This document shows, piece after piece, positions 12,813 through 25,018 of a DNA stretch of 64,000 bases (within the stretch, counting starts at the first letter, position 1; every line of letters begins with the position of its first letter). The notes beneath the pieces were generated by a model that worked only from the letters and a program-made list of their open reading frames with translations, searched no databases and had not been told where the DNA came from. This stretch comes from Cunninghamella blakesleeana. Its lineage: Eukaryota; Mucoromycota; Mucoromycetes; Mucorales; Cunninghamellaceae. Location of the stretch: assembly GCA_017871115.1 (NCBI GenBank), contig JAFCIZ010000002.1, forward strand, positions 2,005,501-2,069,500. The letters are read 5' to 3'. Made by a program: the position numbers and the translations under genes.

Positions 12813-14023
12813 ATGACATCTTTTCAATCTCATAAACAAGCCCGTAGACGTTTAAAACAGCTTGGAAAGAATTTAACTGCTTCTCATGACGGTTGGACAG
12901 ATTCAGAAGAGGACGAATTAGTTCATGAAGGTATTATAGATATTTATATTATATTATATATGTATATATATTTAAATATATATTGACTAATCGTATATTA
13001 TATAAAAGGGAAAATACTAATTACTTTATTTTCTGGTTACTCTACTTATTAGTGAACGTGAAATCCGTACGTATTGGTGATGTTGTAATGCCTGTTGAAC
13101 CTCCAAAAAATCCTGAATTAGTTCCAGAGCATGAAGGTCCTTTATATGACGATTCACAGGTAATAAAGATATATATATTGAAATATATCAGGAATATCAT
13201 GATATTAATTTAATATATATATATATACATATACTTTTTTTTTGTTTATTTTCTTTAGGAAATATTAAGACATTTACGATGGTAATATAATTATTGAAAT
13301 ACATATATATAATATATTTATAATATTTATATTTATTAAGACCAATTTTTCTTTTTATTATGCACTTTTAGGATGATGCAAAAAGATAAGGTACATAAAA
13401 AATTTAAAAAATTAAAAAAATTATCACATGACAATCATTTTATTTTTTTTCCCTAATCTTGTTTTATTACTGTTATTATTATTTTCTAGTTAAAACAAGA
13501 TATTTTTCTTATTGGTCCTCCTGGTCCCTTGCGTCGTAATTTGGTGATGAAATATGCGGAAATGACACAAAGAGAGTAAGTAATATATAATAATAAGGAT
13601 AGAAATATAAATAAAAGTAAAAGTAAAAAAAGGATATTCCAAAATTTAAAGGATTAACGCCAATCACGATCTTTTTTTTCTTTTTTAATTTATGATTTTA
13701 GAATTGAATATGTTGCATTATCAAAGGATGTAACTGATGCTGATCTTAAACAAAGAAGAGAATTATCTGGTGGAACATCCTCTTATGTTGATCAAGCAGC
13801 TGTACGTGCTGCAATCAATGGACGTATTTTAGTATTGGACGGTATTGAAAAGGCTGAAAGAAACGTATTACCAATTTTGAATAATTTACTTGAAAATCGT
13901 GAAATGGCATTGGACGACGGTAGATTTTTAACTTCCAAAGATGTTGATATTGGTCAAAGCGACACAAAATTTGAAAAGGTAGATAAGCGATTTTTAGTCT
14001 TTGCACTTGGTAATTATACACAT

Positions 14024-14062
<39 letters not shown>

Positions 14063-16999
14063 CTTATATTCTTTTTAATATAATTTACTAAATGCTTTAT
14101 ATTTTATATTTTATATTTATTATTACTATAACTAAAGGCTTACCTGTCCCACCTTATGTTGGCTATCCATTAGATCCTCCCTTACGTTCTCGTTTCCAAA
14201 GTCGTGATATAAGAGCACCTAGTTTTCAAAGCCAAGTTGACCATATAATGTCATTAATCAAAAATAAATCAGTAAAACCATTGGTTGAAAAACTGGTCTC
14301 AATTAGTTTGGTTCTTGGAGTACAAAATGATAAATCAGCTTCTGTTGAAATTGAAGTTCCTGAATTCCCAATCTCTTTGGCAAGTCTTTCTTCTTTAATA
14401 TCTTTTTTCCCTAAAGTACATCCTAGGTTCTTGGTTGATTTGTTATATCCTTATCCATTATTACCCACTTGTGATCTAGAACAATTAGGTGTTATTGAAG
14501 GCGCCTATCGTCGTTTCGGTGTTAAAAGTGCTATTGTAGAAGCTCACGAAGAAGCAAGACAAACATCATCTGGTTATAATCTTGCTAACCTCGAAAAATT
14601 CGGAAGACCTACCGTTTCTATTGACGCATTACATTATATTAATAAAGCCATTGCAACATTTTCACATGATTCAGATTCTCCTCTTGGTTTACCTATTTAC
14701 TGTGGTCCTCAAGAATTTAGTCCCGCTGAATTTTTTGTTGAAACACCTTATCATAGAGATATTATCTCGGCAATGGTTGTTGTTCATGCTGGTGGTAAAG
14801 ATATTTGTTTAATTGGTACTCAAAAAGGTGTTGGTAAATCTGCTTTAGTTCGTCAATGTAAGTACAATTCATTGGTCCATATATGATTACTTTTTTATTT
14901 TACTCTTCAACAAGAAAAAAAATATGATTTTAAAAAAAATTAACATATTTCATATTATTACATTATTTATTTACTTAGTTGCTAGAAAGCTTGGATATTC
15001 AATTGAGTATATTCCATTATACCGTGATATGTCTTCAAGAGATTTACTTCAACGCCGTTCTACTACTCCTACTGGAGATACTATTTGGGAGGTAATTCTC
15101 TTTTTTTATAAACTTTATAAATGATTATTTATTAATATTTGTAGTAATATCATGGTCACTGATTTATTAAATTTATTTTATTTTATATTACTTTATTTGC
15201 TTAATATTTATATATAGAATTCACTTTTAGTAGAAGCTGCCATTCATGGTCATTTAGCTGTGTTAGACGGTATAGATGCTTTATCTTATGGCACTCTCAA
15301 TACTTTGCAACGTCTTGTATCTGAACGTGAAACGCAATTACCAGACGGGACTAGATTAATTAATGCACATAGATATGAAAAATTAATGAAAAAAAATAAA
15401 TTATCTGTAGAAGATTTAGAAAAGAAAAAATTAATTCCTATCCATCCATCTTTCAGAATTATTGCATTGGCCCGTGCTTCAGGTTCCGGTCAAAATGAAG
15501 GAAAGCCTGGTGCTTGGTTAACAGCTGAAATTTTATCCATGTTCCACTTTGTTGTTGTCGACTCTTTACCTTCTAATGAAGAGCAAGAAGTTTTAAAAAG
15601 TCTTTCACCTGGTGTTGATGAAGATAAACTTAAACAATTACTTAACTTTGCTCGCCGGTTACGTCGTGATACCGATGAAACTATTCGTATGTTATCAAGT
15701 GCTTTATCTACCCGTCAATTGATTAGAATTTGCAGAAGATTATCTTACTTTGAGAATGAAAGTTTATATAAAGCTATACATAAGGCGGCACTCTCTCGTT
15801 TTATGCCTAATGTTGCACGTGAGGCTCTTCATGAAATCATGATAGCCAATGGTATTCATCCACCAACTGATGATCTTCACTCTCGTGATGTAAGTCTTAT
15901 AAAAAATATAAAATAAAAATATGATAATGATAATGATTATAAGTTGACATAATATATGTATTCTATTAATCTATATTTATTAGCTTAAAATTGAAATATT
16001 ACCTTCAAGAGAAAATGCTGAGGTAGTCCGTATTGGGAAGGTAGAAGAACCAGTATTTAAAGGTGGTGACCCTATGCTTATTCCTAATGTGGTATTCCAT
16101 GAAAACCCTGCTCATACTGAAATTTTAATGGAAATGTTGAAAGATTATCAACTGGGTGATCATTTACTTTTGATTGGTAATCAAGGTGTAGGAAAAAACA
16201 AATTGGCAGACTACTTTTTACAAATATTACAGTTACCCCGTGAATATATTCAACTTCATCGCGACAGTACAGTTCAAAGTTTAACTACTACTCCTGCTAT
16301 CCGTGGCGGTGTTCTCTTTTTTGAAGATTCCCCTCTCGTCAAGGCTGTTAGAGATGGTACAATTTTGGTAGTTGATGAAGCCGATAAAGCACCCACCTAT
16401 GTTACAGCTGTATTAAAGAGTTTAGTAGAAGATGGTCAAATGGTACTTGGTGATGGACGTCGTATTATCTCAAAGGAATCGGATATTCAAGATAACGATC
16501 GTTATATTATGGTTCATCCTAACTTCCGTATGATTGTCCTTGCTAATCGACCAGGTAAATTATATTGATATAGACTAATTTAATTTATTTTATAATTGTT
16601 TTTTAAAAATATATGAAAACATTATTCTAACTAAATAATAAAACAATTTGATGTATATTAGGTTATCCTTTCCTTGGTAATGATTTCTATCGTGAAATTG
16701 GTGACGTTTTCAGTTGTCATGCAGTTGATAACCCTGATATGGACTCAGAAGTAATATAAATATAATAAAATAAAATAAAATAAAATAAAAAGTACTAATT
16801 CCTCTCTCTCTCTTTTTTCCTTTTTCCTTTTTTCTTTTTTAGATGTATCTATTACGTAAATATGGTCCTGATGTACCAGAAGATTTATTAAGAAAACTTT
16901 CAAGTGCTTTCACCGACCTTCGTAAATTAACTGATGAAGGGTAATACATGTATATATTTATATCATATACTTTATATTTTTGATATTTTACTTATCTTT

Positions 17000-17051
<52 letters not shown>

Positions 17052-20000
17052 TTAAATAGTTTAATTTCTTATCCTTATTCTACTCGTGAACTTGTTAATA
17101 TAGTTAGACATTTACAGGTAACAATGAAAAGAAATATATAGTATTATAAACACATTAAAAAAATACTATAAAAGTATATAGAATCATTACAATAATGGAC
17201 TAATTGTAATATCAATTTCAATAGGATTATCCTGGTGAAGGGATTTCAAAGATTCTCCAAAATGTTTTCGATTTTGATCAATATGATCAAGCTTCCAAAG
17301 AACTTCTTATTGAAATATTTGAAAAACACGGTATTCCTGTTGGTTTAGACTCTGAATTTACAATGGCACTTGGTGATATCATTGATATTGGAGAGCCCAT
17401 ATTAACTGAAAAATGGACCCGAGTAAATAAAAATAAAGCAGAAGCAAAAGTAGAAGTACACGATATTGCTATCCGTGGTGGCTGGGACCTTGAAACAGAT
17501 AAAAAGTGGAAAGACTTGGAACGTAAAGAAGGAAGATCAAATGTCTTTTCCGAACAACTCTATCATTTTGAAATTCCTACCCGTGGCGAAGCTCTCGATA
17601 TTGCAGCAGAAGACGATGGTACTCTTTATGTAGTAACAACTAGCCCAGTAACTCTTCATAAAATTGAGCCTAACCATTATAAAATCGATAGTATTGATCT
17701 TTATGAATACTTCCCATTACAAAGAACACCACCTCGTCTTCGTATTAGCATGATTAAAAATAAGCAAGGCCAATTGAAGTATGTAGCATTACACAACCCA
17801 TCTAACAATGAATTACTATGCTGTAACTTTAATGAAAAGAAGGTAGTTTCCCTTGTCATCCGTGATTTAGAACCTCACCCATCAGTCATGTGTCGTAATC
17901 TTGGTTCAACAGGTGTACTTGTATTTTATCAACATGATTTATCTACAGTAGCCGTTTTAGATTTTAATACTTCAAAACAATACACCATCAGATTACCTGT
18001 TCGTATTAATCAATTAATTGTAGCTGAACATGGATTATGGATTGCACGTGGTAGCCGTGATGGAATTACCTACGCTGTTTATGGTGCTGAAGATGGGCAA
18101 TTACCCACTATCATGGAACCTATTCAAGTACTTGGACAAAATGGACATAACGTTGGCGCCGTATCGAACGCCTTTGGATCACCTAATTTAGCTGTTAAAT
18201 TATTACAACACCCTAAAGCTGACAGATTTGCATCTGTTGCTGAAGGTTGGACAAGAGAACAATTCTTAAATGGACCAGGTGTTATTAATGTTGCCAGCTA
18301 TTTTGATACATCACGTGCCAATGTTGAAATGCCAGCTAAAGTATTAGGAAATGCATTATTCTTGGAACGTACACAGCAATTAGCTATTATTCAACCTTCC
18401 TTCAATGGTCGTCCTGAAACCACCTTAGACATATTAAATCCTTCCGCTAATCAAGTCTGGCGTATTCGTTTACCTATCTCAACTTTAGGCGATGGCACTG
18501 GTGAAATAGCTAATGTTACAGCTTTATCTCATTTCCAAATTGAGCGCATTGTTGCTTCAATGTGTGAATTATCTAATGGAAACCTTGTTACTATGGATAA
18601 TGCTGGTACTGTGCGTATCTTCCAAGTCAATGCTAATGAGTTATATCAATCAGCTACTACATGGAAACAAATGGTGGGTGTTGATCAAAAAGCATTATCA
18701 GTTATCTATGAATCTGATCAGGTAATTAAACAAATAGTAATAAAAATATAAGTAAAATAAAATAAAGACAATTAACAAAATATTTATATTAATTAATTAC
18801 CATTATTAATATTTAAAATATACAAAAATATATACTATCCGTTTATTTTATAGAAACCACAAGATGACATGCAAGACCCAACTAATGGGGCTAAGAATGG
18901 TTCACAAGATGGTAATGGTAGTGATAAATGTGATGGTGGTGATGGCAAAGGTTCTGGTGGTAACCAAGGTACTGGTGATGGCGAAGGTGGTCAAGGAAGC
19001 GGTGGTCAAGGTGCTGGTGGTGGTGGTTTCAATGGTAGCGGAGGTCGTGATAATGAAGGTGGGCGCGAAGAAGCTACTTTTGAAGATATTAACAATCTTA
19101 AGTTGGTAATTTATTTAAATTATTTTATTTTATTTTACTTTATTTTACTTTATTTTACTTTTTTTAAAAAAAAAAAAAAATTATAATCATTTATGATATC
19201 AAATTACTAAATATTTTTTAATTTGAATTTGCTTATTTTCTATACGACTTTAGAAAACTGCTGGCGATGTTCCTGAAAATGTATCCGAAGCTCAAAAGTA
19301 AATATTTTACATCTACAAACACAATCGATTAATTGATAAACCCTTTTAACATATTTTTTTTTTCATTTTCATTTTCATATTCATTATTTTTGCTATTATT
19401 AAGGGAATTACATGATCATGCTATGGTAAAAATGCTTGAAAAGATTAAAATGAATAGAGCTGACTATGATGTAAGTTTTAATATTTTATTTTAAAAATAA
19501 TTAAAATAAAAATATACACATACTGTTCAATATATAAATTAATATCCTATCTATTTTTTTTTAAAAAAAAATTAATAAATAGATATTCCAAGGTTATATG
19601 GAAAACGTACGTCGTGAAATTCGTGAATTACGTGTAATTTTGGAAAGTGTAGAAGCAAAGAATAAAGAACGCGTCTGGTTGAAGAATCAAGCTTCTGGTG
19701 ATCTTGATGATACAAAAATGTAAGTGATTTTTTTGCTTGTTATTAATACGAATACTTTTTATTTTTTCATACATAAATACTAACGCATGTATATATATGT
19801 ATATATATGTACTATGTTACTGTCTTTTTTATAGTATTGAAGGATTAACTGGTGAGCGAGCTATTTATAAAAAACGCGGTGATGACGACCCAGAAATTGG
19901 TTTGTTCCAAGAAAAACCAAAGCGCATGAACTTTGTATTTGATTTATCTGCTAGGTACATATTATTTTTAAATGTAGTTTTTTTTTTTGTTAAAAGAAAA

Positions 20001-20895
20001 TACGTGATGGTTTATTGATTCTTAACTTTTATTATTATTATTGATATTATTATATATTTATATAGTATGTTCCGATTTAACACTCATGATCGTCGTTTAG
20101 AGCGCTCCATGGAAGTAGCATTGATGTTAATGGAAGCTTTCCGTGGATTTGAAACTAAATTTGCCTATAGAATTATTGGTCATAGTGGCGATGGAGCTAA
20201 TATTGAATTTGTAAAGCCTGGAAATTATCCAAAAACAGAAAAAGATGAATTTGATATTATCAGTAAAATGCGAGCTCATTCTCAATATTGTTTAAGTGGA
20301 GGTAATGTTTGTTTTCATTTTAGTTTATTTGATCATGATTATAATAATGCTATTTGATAAACGTATGATATTAATTACTATTACTACCATTATTATTTAT
20401 ATGTCATATTATTTATAGATAATACTCTTGGCGCTGCAGCCCACTCTATAAAGCAAGTAGTTGAAGAAGAAGGTGATGATTACTTTGTAGTTGTTTTATC
20501 TGATGCTAATATTACTCAATACAACATTCATCCCAAGGATATTGCTAGAGGTAATATATATAAAAATGCATTTACTTAAATAATACAATTGATTGATTAA
20601 GTTACTTAATTGCGATTATATTTAGTTTTAAAATCTGACGACCGTGTTACTTCACAAATGATCTTTATTGGCTCTATCCAAGATCAAGCTGAACAGTAAG
20701 CAAAAATAAAATTAAATAAAAAACAAAAATCGTTTCATATATGTTTATATATCTAATTAATTCATTTCTATTTATTTACTTTTAATTAATAGATTAAAGA
20801 AAGCTCTTGGTAGCCACGCTCATATCTGTGTAGAAAATAAGGAATTGCCAAAGATTATTAAATCATTATTCTTGGCATCTATGGTGAAGGCTTAA
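12813..20895 (+). CDS. VWA8: VWA8-like giant AAA+ ATPase with C-terminal VWA domain
   Basis: The largest gene of the window, with many exons including two microexons (13259-13281, 23 nt; 13372-13390, 19 nt). It follows the metazoan VWA8 plan: an IGDVVMP / KNPELVP start; a first AAA module with a degenerate P-loop (GPPGPLRRN, near 13520) and RNVLPILNNLLENREM; a second with Walker A GTQKGVGKSALVRQ (near 14816) and LAVLDGIDAL; a third with Walker A GNQGVGKNKLAD (near 16175) and Walker B ILVVDEADKAP; then a beta-rich middle part (17.3-18.7 kb), a Gly-rich linker (18.87-19.07 kb) and a VWA domain with the MIDAS motif DLSAS. Vertebrate VWA8 is a mitochondrial matrix-side ATPase. Mitochondrial location here is likely but rests on a basic N-terminus only (KQARRRLKQLGKN). 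Confidence 0.93.
17002..17050 (+). repeat. 49-nt poly-T tract inside a VWA8 intron
   Basis: An uninterrupted T homopolymer between the exon ending CTGATGAAGG and the exon starting after GTTAAATAG. It may extend the polypyrimidine tract of that intron. Homopolymer length is also a common assembly error. Confidence 0.9.
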
Positions 20896-21133
20896 GATTT
20901 TTAATTTCTATCAAGCATAAAATGTATTTATATTATTTATTTATTTTTATAACAAATCAGTAAATTATTTTAGAATAAACAATAAGATATCTAGATTTTA
21001 TTATTATTATTATTAGTATTAGTATTTGATTTAATTTAAATTTTTCTTATTTGTACATATATATATATATATATATATATTATTTACATATTATTTGCTA
21101 AGCATAAAGGTTGAATTATGCGGAATATATTAA

Positions 21134-21976
21134 TTAAAAGGAAAAGGAAAACAATATAGCAGCAAACACAAGTATACAAGATGCAATCTTTGATAAAATA
21201 AAAGTAAGAATACTATAGCAAGCAATTGTATATTTATATATTTACATATGACCCATCATTATATATTTAATTTACCATTGTTTTTGTTGATAGCGTTTGA
21301 CAAAAATGGTTGATCATTTCACCAAAGATACGTGCAGCAATATTGACCTTTTTAATTAATTTTGGGTTTCTATTTACACATGTATATATATTTTAATATC
21401 AAAAGTTAAGGATAATATGATCAATATATATCAAAGATTTGATTATTATTATAACAATAGTAATAACAAAAAGGATATTTTAACCATTCATCACAGTATG
21501 TTTTTAGTATAGGTGAAAGTGAGTCTTGATAACATTGATTTTCTTGGTATTTTTGATAACATTTTCTAATACTTATTTCCATTTCTACGTAAAACAATAC
21601 CAGTATTACCATATATATACTAATATTTTTATTTTATTCTTTATTGTATTTACCTTCCATACTCTGTTTAACATGATGATCTATCTCTATCCTTATAGTA
21701 TTTATACAGTTATATATTATAACAACGGTTGTAATAATAATAATAGAATAAAATATCATACCAGCATAACTAGGTTTTTTTTAAAAAATAAATAAATAAC
21801 GATTTAATATTATTTTTTTTACCAAAGTTTTGAGAAAAAAAATACCTGGATAAAATAAGAGGTGTGTAAAGAGTAAAGTAACGTCTTTTCATGTCATGTT
21901 TAGTGTATTGAATTTCATTATAATTATCTGTTAAGTCGTTTTGAATTTTACGTCTTTTAGATTTTGGAAAATTCAT
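21134..21976 (-). CDS. Brr6/Brl1-family nuclear envelope protein
   Basis: Five exons: 21846-21976, 21654-21769, 21479-21584, 21276-21381 and 21134-21187, together 513 nt (170 residues). Brr6/Brl1 proteins span the nuclear envelope and help nuclear pore insertion and membrane fluidity; their lumenal loop carries four conserved cysteines. Here they are IRKCYQKYQENQC and, across an intron, CDEWLKCVNRNP, matching the family pattern C-x8-C ... C-x5-C (typical C-x-x-WE-x-CMNRDP). Before them is a membrane segment (IFYSIIIITTVVIIYNC) after TLYTPLIL; after them come ARIFGEMINHFCQTLSTKTM and a second hydrophobic tail. Intron 3 (21382-21478) has AT-AC ends of the U12 type; see that entry. The protein is short at the N-terminus compared with yeast Brl1. 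An upstream exon cannot be excluded. Confidence 0.85.
21382..21478 (-). other. Putative U12-type AT-AC intron in the Brr6/Brl1 gene
   Basis: On the minus strand the intron begins ATATCCTTTTTG, fitting the minor-spliceosome donor ATATCCTT. It holds TCCTTAAC at 21412-21405, fitting the U12 branch consensus TTCCTTAAC, and ends TATATAC at 21382. It is 97 nt and in phase 2. Branch A to the end is about 24 nt, a little longer than usual. Spliced this way it joins WLK to CVNRNP and restores the family's fourth cysteine. The only canonical GT donor in phase (after TG at 21485) gives an in-frame TGA. Confidence 0.8.
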
Positions 21977-23413
21977 GAAAAAAAAAAAGGAAAGTAAAAA
22001 AATAAGTAGGTTAGGAAAAAAATTGAACAGTACGGTTAATTTTTTTTTTATAAAAAATAAATTGTTTGAAACTTTTTTTTCTATCCTCTTCGCCTTATTT
22101 TTGATTTTTCAGATCATATTTTTATACTAAAATCATTTTTTAATAGCAAATATTTTTATTAGATTAAACATATGTATGTACATGTATAGTATAGCGTAAT
22201 AATCTAATTTATATATACATATATATGTTTATGCGTAGGATTTTTTGAATTATTAAAATAAATTTATTTAGTAGAAAAATTTATAGTTGTGTAAATCGCG
22301 GCGGGGCTTTGTGTTTAATCCTTGGTAGGAGTTTTTTATTTTTATGCTAAAAATATTTTGTTTGAATTAACAAAATAGGTATCTAATTTTAAATGATGCC
22401 TTTAACGAGGCATGGTTGGTTTTAGTGGTTTGCATTCTATCTTGAAAGTGGATATTTTATATTATTTTTTTATTATTATTACCCCTATCATATGCATCAC
22501 TATAATAATGGCTTAACTAGCACAATGTGATTACAGCAGCAACTTATTTTTTATTATGTTAAATAAATTATGCGCACTTTCCTTTTTTATATCTTCTAAA
22601 TAAATAATTATTCTTTATTTATTTCTCTCTAATTTTTTTTTTAATAAAATAACTAAAAAAATTAAAGGATATTATATATATATATGTATTTGAACTTAAA
22701 ATGATTATCATGTAAAGATAGTATGTGAGTAAATAACTTTTATATTTTATTTTTTTATATTTTATATAAGGAAAATAACAAATTATATATGAAAAACAGC
22801 AAGTTAATAAAACTATTTACTTTTATTTCCAATCAAGATATTAATATTAATTGTATATTTTAGTTTGCTGTTATATAGTTTTTTTAAATAAAAAGAGTAA
22901 AAAATTAAGCATATTAAAAAAAATCATTTTGGACAAAAAATATATTGGCTTGATATCCTTGTACACGTTTCAAAAAATTCATTTGGTGTACATAGTAAAA
23001 TTCTTTTTTAATTAAGTAAAATAATTTTATATATTATTACCGACCATTCATTGTAAATATATATTTATTAGATGGTATATGCATTATATATCTTTAAAAG
23101 AGAAAATAAAGAAAATGCTTCTACTTTAAAATATATTTTCTAAAAATGGTATATCAATAGATGTCTATAAAGCCGCTAATGTCAGGTGACGGTTTTTTCT
23201 ATATAATTTCACCCCTCTCTGACCTGATATAAAATTTATATACAAAAAAAATCAATTTTCTCTTTTTTTTTTTTTAGTCAACCATATATTTTTGTTATTG
23301 TTTTTATTTTTTATTTCTATTTAAACATTTACCCATATTTTTTTTTAAAAAAAATAATACGCACATACACACACATACACATATATATATATATTCATTT
23401 ATATATATTCATT

Positions 23414-23444
<31 letters not shown>

Positions 23445-23470
23445 GCAATATAAAATAATAGGAAATAATA
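21977..23470. promoter_or_regulatory. Divergent intergenic, Brl1-like / Mrp51
   Basis: A 1.5-kb A+T-rich region with no convincing ORF. GC-richer islands lie at about 22295-22335 (CGCGGCGGGGC) and 22395-22450 (a short tRNA-like 5' half, see rejected items). A small inverted repeat, TCAGGT / ACCTGA, flanks about 23185-23230. An (AAT)n microsatellite at about 23416-23443 sits just before the Mrp51 start. Confidence 0.5.
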
Positions 23471-24442
23471 ATGGAAAAGACATTTGCAGGATTATTACGC
23501 CATTCACGCCTTGCTTCTTATGACAGAACCATTCCACAAGTATACACCACACCTTCAAAATCAAAAAAGATAGGTAACTGGGGATTAAAACGTAGTCTTC
23601 CAACTGTAGTACGAACACGATATGTAACGATTGGCGATTTAGATACAGCAGAACATCAAACACCATGGCAATCAGGCGAAAGTCAAGTATTATTTATTAA
23701 ACGTTGGAAAGAAAACTTCCCTAACTCTAAAGCACCTTCACCACGACGAGAAAAAGTCCAACATAATGTAGCCGCCATGACATCACGTGAATTCAAACAC
23801 TTTTTAAAGCAAGCCAGTCAACAAGCACCTGCCTTCCAACAAGCATTAAAAAATAAGCAGGTAGTTGCTGAACAAGTTTATGAGTACTTAAATTGTCATT
23901 TTAATAAAGATATCATGAACGATTATCATCAACAACATCAACAAGAAGGAGGAGGAGGAAATGGAGGTGGCGTTGTTGGACCTACTTATAGTGATTATGA
24001 TGCAGGATGGAACTATGTAGTAACAGGGCGTATCTTAAATTCAGATAGCGAAGGATTTGCTGTAGGTATTGGTGGGGTAGTGGCTAAATTATCACGTCGA
24101 AATACTTCTCAACTTCGTTATTCAGGTGACCGTAAAATACGTCAATTCTATGTTTTGGATGCTAGAATTAATGAGCAAGGAAAACCAGAAGTAAATGTTA
24201 ATGTAGAACCTACCCTTCCTAGTGTATCAAGTCTTTTATCACCAAGTTATTACAATAATGATTATAGATATAATAATAATAATAATAATACGGAACCTGG
24301 TTTAGACGATATGTTTGCTGGTCGACGATCATCTCGATTTGGTGGTTTACAATCATCTACTGAAACTGATAATAGTCGTCCTAATCCTCAACATGGTGAT
24401 TTAATGGAAAGAATTTCTAGTCTCTTGGATCAAAAGAAATAA
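23471..24442 (+). CDS. MRP51: Mitochondrial small-subunit ribosomal protein Mrp51/bS1m
   Basis: An intronless gene of 323 residues. The N-terminal part matches the fungal Mrp51 family: LLRHSRLASYDRTIPQVYTT, NWGLKRSLPTVVRT, a RYVTIGDLDTAEHQTPWQSG strand and a REFKHFLKQ helix. It then reads NYVVTGRILNSDSEGFAVGIGGVVAKL, as in the central conserved part. Mrp51 is a subunit of the mitoribosomal small subunit, in yeast linked to translation of mRNAs for respiratory-chain proteins through their leaders. A Gly-rich insert (QEGGGGNGGG) and an Asn run (AAT codons, about 24270-24290) are low-complexity additions. Start is the first ATG after the (AAT)n leader. A mitochondrial ribosomal protein argues against an amitochondriate anaerobic gut fungus. 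Confidence 0.88.
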   Translation: MEKTFAGLLRHSRLASYDRTIPQVYTTPSKSKKIGNWGLKRSLPTVVRTRYVTIGDLDTAEHQTPWQSGESQVLFIKRWKENFPNSKAPSPRREKVQHNVAAMTSREFKHFLKQASQQAPAFQQALKNKQVVAEQVYEYLNCHFNKDIMNDYHQQHQQEGGGGNGGGVVGPTYSDYDAGWNYVVTGRILNSDSEGFAVGIGGVVAKLSRRNTSQLRYSGDRKIRQFYVLDARINEQGKPEVNVNVEPTLPSVSSLLSPSYYNNDYRYNNNNNNTEPGLDDMFAGRRSSRFGGLQSSTETDNSRPNPQHGDLMERISSLLDQKK

Positions 24443-24913
24443 AAAAAAAAAAGATAACTCATTTATTTTTTATTTTTAATGAGTATATTTGTTAGTATTT
24501 TGCCAACCTAATTTAGTAAATATCAACTTTTTTTTTTTAATATACATATATATATACGATAAACATACTCTCATTTAGATAAATACATTATTATTGTTAT
24601 TAATTTTTTTAAAAAAAAATATTAAATAAATATATCATCAGCTTTTTATATTTTTCAAAAGTTTTTTTTTTAGTGGATAAAAACTAATAACTATAAACAT
24701 GTTATTATTTAATGTCATTATTTTGACAGCCCCCTTTTTATTAAATACAATCATTTTATATATGCTTTCATTTCAATAAATATATTATTATTGCTACTAC
24801 TTTTTAAACATATAAATGAAAAATCACTTTCAAACGCGGAATTTTAAATTTGCATTATATTTCAATTTTTTTAGTTCTTTTTTTTTGTTTCCTTTTTTTC
24901 TTTTTTTCTCGTC

Positions 24914-24959
<46 letters not shown>

Positions 24960-25018
24960 CCTTTCCATTTATAAGCTACTTTTATAATTTATTTTATTAC
25001 AAATCAACCGTTAATATT
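24443..25018. other. Intergenic, Mrp51 3' flank and LMBD1-like promoter
   Basis: Contains a 45-nt uninterrupted T tract (24915-24959) ending about 60 nt before the LMBD1-like start codon, preceded by other T/C-rich sequence. No gene was seen. Confidence 0.6.
24915..24959 (+). repeat. 45-nt poly-T tract upstream of LMBD1-like gene
   Basis: Pure T run directly upstream of the gene, in the sense orientation. It may be a nucleosome-excluding promoter element or a leader tract. The length could be affected by assembly. Confidence 0.9.

Noticed and set aside
21421..21485. Canonical GT donors for exon 3 of the Brl1-like gene
   Set aside because: GT after TG at 21485 joined to the only AG (21370) makes TGA; the two later GTs are in phase 1 and join to TAA. 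All lose the fourth conserved cysteine.
22396..22455. tRNA-like 5' half (GGTTGGTTTTAGTGGTTTGCATTC)
   Set aside because: It resembles a D-arm and the start of an anticodon arm, but there is no variable loop, T-arm with TTCGA, or closing acceptor stem. At most it is a decayed fragment.
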